NCBI GenBank assembly: GCA_039026915.1
Contig: JBCCLJ010000143.1
Coordinates: 1-18,929 of the forward strand
Length of the DNA: 18,929 nucleotides
Reading direction: 5' to 3'
Source of the DNA: JBCCLJ01 sp039026915
GTDB lineage: Bacteria > Acidobacteriota > Thermoanaerobaculia > Multivoradales > Multivoraceae
The notes under the pieces are model-generated. The model was not told the origin of the DNA. It was given only the letters and a program-made list of their open reading frames with translations, and ran no database searches. The position numbers were made by a program, and so were the translations under genes. This document shows, piece by piece, positions 14,844 through 18,929 of the stretch; position 1 is the stretch's first letter; every line of letters begins with the position of its first letter.

Positions 14844-17222
14844 ATGAAGTTCAAAGTTCCTAACTCTCCAATTCTCTTGGCGCTGGCAGCTTTGCTGCTG
14901 GTGTCTCCCTTGGCGGCTCAAACCGAGCCGGGCTCGCTTGCGGGCCGCGTGAACGCCGATTTCGATCGCGACTTCGTGCTGGCTACGGCGAGCATCCCCG
15001 AGCTGGCGCTCGAAGTGGCGGTCGCAGCCGACGGCTCGTTCAAGTTCGACCGCGTGCGTGCAGGAAGCCACGTCCTACGCGTCGAAGTCCCGGCTCTCGG
15101 TGTGGCCATCGAGCGCGTCGAAATCGTGGCCGGCGAAGAAGCCTCGGTCGAAGTCGAGATCGATCCCGGCAGCCACTTCGAAGAGGTGGTCGTCAGTGTC
15201 GACGGTCGCGACTCTCTCGAGCTGGCCAACCCCGTGACGACCCTCGGCGGCAGTCAGCTGCTGCTGCGCGCCGAAGCGAGCCTCGGTGAGACGCTCGACA
15301 ACGAGGCCGGCGTCTCCGCCAGCTTCTACGGACCGAGCGCGAGCCGTCCGATCATCCGCGGACTCGGCGGCGATCGCGTTCGCATTCTCGAGAACGGTCT
15401 GGGCACCAACGACGTTTCGGGTGAGAGCGTCGATCACGCCGTCGCCACGGATCCGCTGCAGGCGGAGCGCATCGAGATTCTTCGCGGGCCGGCCACGCTG
15501 CTCTACGGCTCGGGTGCGCTGGGCGGCCTCGTCAACGTGATCGACGAGCGCGTGCCGTCGACCCGTGCGACGCGGCCGATTGGCGGTACCGTCGACCTGC
15601 GCGGCGGGAGCGTAGCGGACGAGCGCGTCGGTTCGGTCAAGCTGCAGGGCGGCGGCGGTCAGTGGGCTTGGAGCGCCAACGCGCTCTCGCGTGAGACCGA
15701 CCCCTACGAGATCCCCGGCTTCGCTCGCACCGAAGAGGACGATCACGACGAAGAAGGCGAGCACGATGAGGAAGAAGAAGGACACGACGAGGAAGAGGGG
15801 CATGACGAAGAGGAAGAGAACCCCTTCGGAATCGTTCCGAACACCGATCTCGAGACGCAGAGCGCTCGCTTCGGCGTGACGCGCTTCTTCGGCGATCGTG
15901 GCTTCCTCGGCATCTCGGTCTCCGGTTACGACACCGAGTACGGAATCCCCGAAGGGCTCCACGGTCATCACGACGAGGAGGGGCATGACGACGAGGAAGG
16001 GGAGCACGACGAGGAGGAAGAAGGTCACGACGAAGAGGAAGAGGGCCACGACGAGGAAGAGGAAGACATTCGGATCGACATGGAGCAGCGCCGGATCGAC
16101 CTCCGCGGGCAACTCCTCACCGAGGGTTTCTTTCAAGCGGTGAAGGTGCGCATGGGCGTCAACGAGTACGAGCACGTCGAGCTCGAGGGCGACGGCATCG
16201 GTACGCGATTCGCCAACGACGCCTTCGAGACCCGCATCGAGCTCGTGCAGGAGCAGCGGGGGAGGAGCAGCGGCTCCTTCGGCCTGCAGTACCTGGACCG
16301 CGACTTCGAGGCCATCGGCGAAGAGGCGTTCATCCCGCCGACGCAGGCGGAGCGCTGGGGCATCTTCACCTTTCAGGAGATCGCCGCTGGACCGCTGACG
16401 TGGCAGTTCGGCGCTCGGTACGAGACGCAGGACTCCGACTCGCAGGTCGGTAGCGTTTCGCACGATGGCATCTCCGGGTCCGTCGGCTTCGTCTGGGAAG
16501 CGAACGACACCTGGTCGGTCGCGACCTCGCTCGCACGCTCGGTGAAGCTGCCGGCGCTCGAGGAGCTCTTTGCCAACGGTCCCCACCTGGCGACCCGGTC
16601 TTTCGAAATCGGCGATCCCAACCTCACCGAAGAGATCGGAACCGGTCTGGACCTGTCGCTTCGCAAAACCAAGGGCATCCTCACCGGTGAGCTGACGCTC
16701 TATCGCCAGGACTTCTCGGATTTCGTCTTCCAATTCGTCACCGACGAGGAAGAAGACGAGCTGCCGATCGTGCTCTTCCTGCAAGAGGATGCCGAGTTCC
16801 AGGGGGCCGAGTTGACGGCCCGGCTCGAGCTCTTCGATATGGATGACCACCACGTTCATCTGCAGGTCATCGGCGACGTCGTCGATGCCGAGCTGGACGC
16901 GGGCGGCAACTTGCCGCGGATTCCGCCGATGAGTCTCGGAGCGGGTCTCCACTACCACTCGGACACCTGGAACGCGATGGCCGAGGTCCGTTGGACTGAC
17001 GACCAGACCGACACGGCAGTGGGTGAGGAGGAAACCGAGGGCTTCACGCTGGTGAATGCGTCACTCGGCTACCGACTCCAGTTCGGTGGGCAGATCCTCG
17101 ATCTGCTCCTGCGCGGCCGCAACCTCACTGACGAAGAAGCGAGGGTTCACACCTCCTTCCTCAAGGAGTTCGCGCCGCTGCCGGGGCGTGACGTGAGTCT
17201 GTCCGCACGCCTCTGGTTCTAA
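14844..17222 (+). CDS. ZnuD-like TonB-dependent receptor with two His/Asp/Glu-rich loops
   Basis: The 792-residue outer-membrane receptor has a signal peptide (FKVPNSPILLALAALLLVSPLAAQ), a carboxypeptidase-regulatory-like beta domain (about 28-110), a TonB-box-like FEEVVVSVDG, a plug (about 125-235: SLGETLDNEAGVSASFYGPSASRPIIRGLGGDRVRILENG, then ERIEILRGPATLLYGSGALGGLVNVID) and a beta-barrel ending in the terminal Phe signature (ARLWF). Two low-complexity loops at about residues 299-326 and 374-408 are made of HDEEEEG-type repeats and probably face outside, as in zinc receptors such as ZnuD. Plug sequence and loops together suggest uptake of a divalent metal, most likely zinc. It follows the small orphan gene by 157 bp, has only a weak ribosome-binding site, and is closed by a strong terminator. 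Zinc is inferred; the TonB-dependent receptor call is secure. Confidence 0.93.
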   Translation: MKFKVPNSPILLALAALLLVSPLAAQTEPGSLAGRVNADFDRDFVLATASIPELALEVAVAADGSFKFDRVRAGSHVLRVEVPALGVAIERVEIVAGEEASVEVEIDPGSHFEEVVVSVDGRDSLELANPVTTLGGSQLLLRAEASLGETLDNEAGVSASFYGPSASRPIIRGLGGDRVRILENGLGTNDVSGESVDHAVATDPLQAERIEILRGPATLLYGSGALGGLVNVIDERVPSTRATRPIGGTVDLRGGSVADERVGSVKLQGGGGQWAWSANALSRETDPYEIPGFARTEEDDHDEEGEHDEEEEGHDEEEGHDEEEENPFGIVPNTDLETQSARFGVTRFFGDRGFLGISVSGYDTEYGIPEGLHGHHDEEGHDDEEGEHDEEEEGHDEEEEGHDEEEEDIRIDMEQRRIDLRGQLLTEGFFQAVKVRMGVNEYEHVELEGDGIGTRFANDAFETRIELVQEQRGRSSGSFGLQYLDRDFEAIGEEAFIPPTQAERWGIFTFQEIAAGPLTWQFGARYETQDSDSQVGSVSHDGISGSVGFVWEANDTWSVATSLARSVKLPALEELFANGPHLATRSFEIGDPNLTEEIGTGLDLSLRKTKGILTGELTLYRQDFSDFVFQFVTDEEEDELPIVLFLQEDAEFQGAELTARLELFDMDDHHVHLQVIGDVVDAELDAGGNLPRIPPMSLGAGLHYHSDTWNAMAEVRWTDDQTDTAVGEEETEGFTLVNASLGYRLQFGGQILDLLLRGRNLTDEEARVHTSFLKEFAPLPGRDVSLSARLWF
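15739..15822 (+). repeat. First acidic/His-rich coding repeat in the TonB receptor
   Basis: Degenerate gaGGA(C)CACGACGAGGAAGAG-like units encode EGHDEEE-type peptide in a probable extracellular loop. Units resemble those of the second array at 15964-16068. Confidence 0.75.
15964..16068 (+). repeat. Second acidic/His-rich coding repeat in the TonB receptor
   Basis: About five HDEEEEG-type units, with near-identical GGTCACGACGAAGAGGAAG-like DNA, lie 140 bp after the first array. Similar units in two neighbouring loops suggest duplication or exchange between them. Confidence 0.75.
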
Positions 17223-17241
17223 GAGCCGAGCGGTGGATCTG

Positions 17242-17274
17242 AAGTGCTCGGCGGTGCTGCACCGCCGAGCACTT
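17242..17274 (+). terminator. Strong intrinsic terminator after the TonB receptor
   Basis: A perfect 15-bp stem (17242-17256 with 17260-17274, loop CTG) ends in TTTT (17273-17276), 20 nt after the receptor stop. It marks the right end of the metal island operon. Confidence 0.9.
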
Positions 17275-17407
17275 TTGCGTTGGGCCGTAAGACGACTTGC
17301 TGAGCGTCGTCTGTCGGCTCCGGTTGAATGCAGCGACGAAGACTCAGGGAGGTACCGCCAGGATTCGTCGGCTGGGCCGAGATGCTGCCCTTGATCTCAA
17401 GGTGTCC

Positions 17408-17424
17408 AAACGATACTGTCGTTT
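17408..17424. promoter_or_regulatory. Candidate PadR operator overlapping its own promoter
   Basis: AAACGA-tactg-TCGTTT is a 17-bp dyad located 20 nt before the PadR start. GATACT (17412-17417), a possible -10 with TTGATC (17391-17396) upstream at a short 15-nt spacing, lies inside it. PadR regulators commonly repress their own operon from such dyads, so autoregulation is likely but unproven. Confidence 0.5.
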
Positions 17425-17444
17425 TGACACTTAGGAGATCGCAG

Positions 17445-17783
17445 GTGCGCAACGATCCGACACAACACCTTCCTCTTCATCCTCTGGGCTTCCGCGTGCT
17501 CATGGTGCTCAGTCAGGGCCCGAGCTTCGGCACGGAGATCGTGCGCCGCATCGAAGAGGAGGAGTCGACGCTGCGGATCTACCCCGCCAACCTGTTTCGT
17601 CGAATCCGCGATCTTCTCGCTGATGACCTCCTCGAAGAGTGCCGTGGACCGAAGGGATGCGACCCTCGACGTTCGTACGTTCGACTGACGGCGTCGGGCG
17701 AGGCCGTGCTGAGGGCCGAAGCGAGGCGCCTGCAACAGATCGTCAAGGACGCCCGCGGCCTGGACCTGCTCGAAGATGTCTAG
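17445..17783 (+). CDS. PadR-family transcriptional regulator
   Basis: The 112-residue product is a compact PadR winged-helix protein: HPLGFRVLMVLSQGPSFGTEIVRRIEEEE (helices 1-2), then TLRIYPANLFRRIRDLLADDLLEE (recognition helix and start of the wing), then RRSYVRLTASGEAVLRAEARRLQQIV (wing and dimerisation helix). The GTG at 17445 is preferred over the ATG at 17328 because AGGAGA (17433-17438) precedes it and residues upstream do not fit the family. It overlaps the ADOP permease gene by 8 nt, a common PadR-ADOP arrangement, and presumably controls that permease. A dyad just upstream may be its operator. It is separated from the metal island by the terminator and is probably unrelated to it. 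Confidence 0.9.
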   Translation: MRNDPTQHLPLHPLGFRVLMVLSQGPSFGTEIVRRIEEEESTLRIYPANLFRRIRDLLADDLLEECRGPKGCDPRRSYVRLTASGEAVLRAEARRLQQIVKDARGLDLLEDV

Positions 17784-18929
17784 CCCTCGACTTCGGTTCT
17801 ACCGCCTGCTGCTCCTCTTGTTCCCAGGTCCGTTTCGCGACCGCTGGGGGGCGGAGATGGAGCACACAGCGCTTCACCGACTGGGATCCGCAGGCTCGAG
17901 GCCTCGACGCTTGCTGCTGGTTTGGCCGTCCTTGTTTGCCGACGCGGTGCGCGGGGCCGCTGCCGAGCGCTGGCTCTCGCGATCGGTACTCCCGTCGTTC
18001 CGGCCGGTGCGACTGCATCCCACCGATCTCCGGCACGGGCTGCGATCGCTGCGTCAGGCGCCCGGCGTCAGTCTCGTTGCCGTCGCGACCCTGGCTCTCG
18101 CCGTGAGCGCCAGTACGACGGTGTTCAGCGTTCTCGACACCGTCGTACTCGACCCCTTGCCCTACAGCGAACCGGATCGCATCGTCAGCGTGTGGCCGGA
18201 AGCCAACTTCAACGTTGCCACGGTGCGTGAGATGAGGCAGCGCGTTCCGGCGCTCGAGCACATCGCGGGGGTCTCGGTGTGGACCGCTGTTCTCGCCGCC
18301 GAGGGAACGCCGGAAGAGATCGACGTCAGTCGGGTGTCACCGTCCTACTTCGACGTTCTGCGCGTGAATCCCGCGAGCGGCCGCACGTTCTTGCCCTCGG
18401 AGGATCGGCAAGATGAATCAGATGTCGTCGTTCTCAGTCATTCGCTTTGGGCCTCGCGGTTCGGCAGCGATCCCGACCTGATCGGCCAGCAGATCGATCT
18501 CAGCGTTGCCGATCAGCGTGTGCACACGGTCGTCGGAGTGCTTCCGGCGGGCTTCGATCCTCCCGAGGACGCGGTCGCCTGGGTGCCTCTCGTCGACGAT
18601 GTCTCCCTGGGCGTCTCGGACGATCCTTCCTGGTATGTGAACTCTCGCATCGGCCGCCTGGCGCCGGGTGTGACGCCGGAGCAGGCCTCGCAGCAGGTCG
18701 CGTCCGTCGCACGGGACTTGGCTCCGCTGGTTCCCAACCAGTTCGAAGAAGAGCAAGTCACGGCCGCCGGCGTGACCCGACTCAAGACCCACTTGGTCGG
18801 CAGGTCGAAAGAAGGCCTTCTCCTGCTGCTCGGCGCGGTCGGCCTCGTACTTCTGATCGCCTGCGTCAACCTGGCCAATCTGCTCCTCTTCCGAGGCGAG
18901 AACCGTCGCGACGATCTGAGGGTGCGGAC
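17776..18929 (+). CDS. ADOP-family ABC transporter permease (partial, C-terminus beyond window)
   Basis: The 384 visible residues begin with the short ADOP N-terminal domain (RLRFYRLLLLLFPGPFRDRWGAEMEH), then DLRHGLRSLRQAPGVSLVAVATLALAVSASTTVFSVLDTVVLDPLPY with the first membrane helix, a MacB-like periplasmic domain (SRVSPSYFDVLRVNPASGRTF, VVLSHSLWASRFGSDPDLIGQQI, VVGVLPAGFDPPED), and the start of the FtsX-type helices (GLLLLLGAVGLVLLIACVNLANLLLFRG). ADOP proteins are duplicated FtsX-like permeases of about 800 residues, usually orphan (no ATPase next door) and adjacent to a PadR gene, especially in Acidobacteriota. Substrate is unknown. The ATG at 17776 lies inside the PadR gene, overlapping it by 8 nt, which indicates translational coupling. 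The second half is outside the window. Confidence 0.93.
   Translation, partial: MSSPRLRFYRLLLLLFPGPFRDRWGAEMEHTALHRLGSAGSRPRRLLLVWPSLFADAVRGAAAERWLSRSVLPSFRPVRLHPTDLRHGLRSLRQAPGVSLVAVATLALAVSASTTVFSVLDTVVLDPLPYSEPDRIVSVWPEANFNVATVREMRQRVPALEHIAGVSVWTAVLAAEGTPEEIDVSRVSPSYFDVLRVNPASGRTFLPSEDRQDESDVVVLSHSLWASRFGSDPDLIGQQIDLSVADQRVHTVVGVLPAGFDPPEDAVAWVPLVDDVSLGVSDDPSWYVNSRIGRLAPGVTPEQASQQVASVARDLAPLVPNQFEEEQVTAAGVTRLKTHLVGRSKEGLLLLLGAVGLVLLIACVNLANLLLFRGENRRDDLRVR

Noticed and set aside
15075..16958. Long open frame (627 codons) antisense to the TonB receptor
   Set aside because: It mirrors the receptor's codon usage in GC-rich DNA, has runs of Val/Leu/Phe opposite the His/Glu repeats, and matches no family.

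Overview
The window reads as a high-GC, Gram-negative chromosome. A TonB-dependent receptor, a lipoprotein and periplasmic metal-binding proteins imply an outer membrane. The PadR regulator overlapping an ADOP-type duplicated orphan permease at the right end is most typical of Acidobacteriota, so that phylum is my best guess (inference; Gemmatimonadota and relatives also carry ADOP permeases). No rRNA, tRNA, insertion sequence, integrase or CRISPR array was seen.

Layout. (1) 1-3814: a class II histone-deacetylase-like amidohydrolase (cut by the left edge) and a cytosolic copper amine oxidase lie in one minus-strand operon, divergent from a TetR-family regulator. They fit amine or acetyl-polyamine breakdown. 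(2) 3957-7796: two DUF3299 proteins, an FtsX/MacB-type ABC permease with its ATPase, and a His-rich DUF2796 (ZrgA-like) periplasmic protein; this resembles the Zrg zinc-uptake locus described in Vibrio. (3) 7876-9698: a COG0523/G3E GTPase with a (HD)n metal-binding loop, translationally coupled through a TTG start to a six-helix membrane protein. (4) 9699-10247: a gene-poor stretch with an AT-rich dyad, TGATAATTGCTTATCA, that looks like a Fur/Zur-family operator. (5) 10248-17222: a small secreted His/Cys protein, an ABC-2 exporter-type ATPase with two DUF3526 permeases, a small secreted orphan, and a ZnuD-like TonB-dependent receptor with two His/Asp/Glu-rich loops, closed by a perfect 15-bp terminator hairpin. 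(6) 17445-18929: a PadR regulator and the start of an ADOP permease, cut by the right edge.

The main observation is that about 13 kb (3957-17222) looks like one transition-metal, probably zinc, handling island. Metal-binding low-complexity segments occur independently in outer-membrane, periplasmic and cytosolic proteins. Two unrelated ABC transporters, neither of the classical ZnuABC type, are interleaved with them. The zinc assignment rests on family membership and His-rich sequence, not on direct evidence; nickel, cobalt or copper cannot be excluded.
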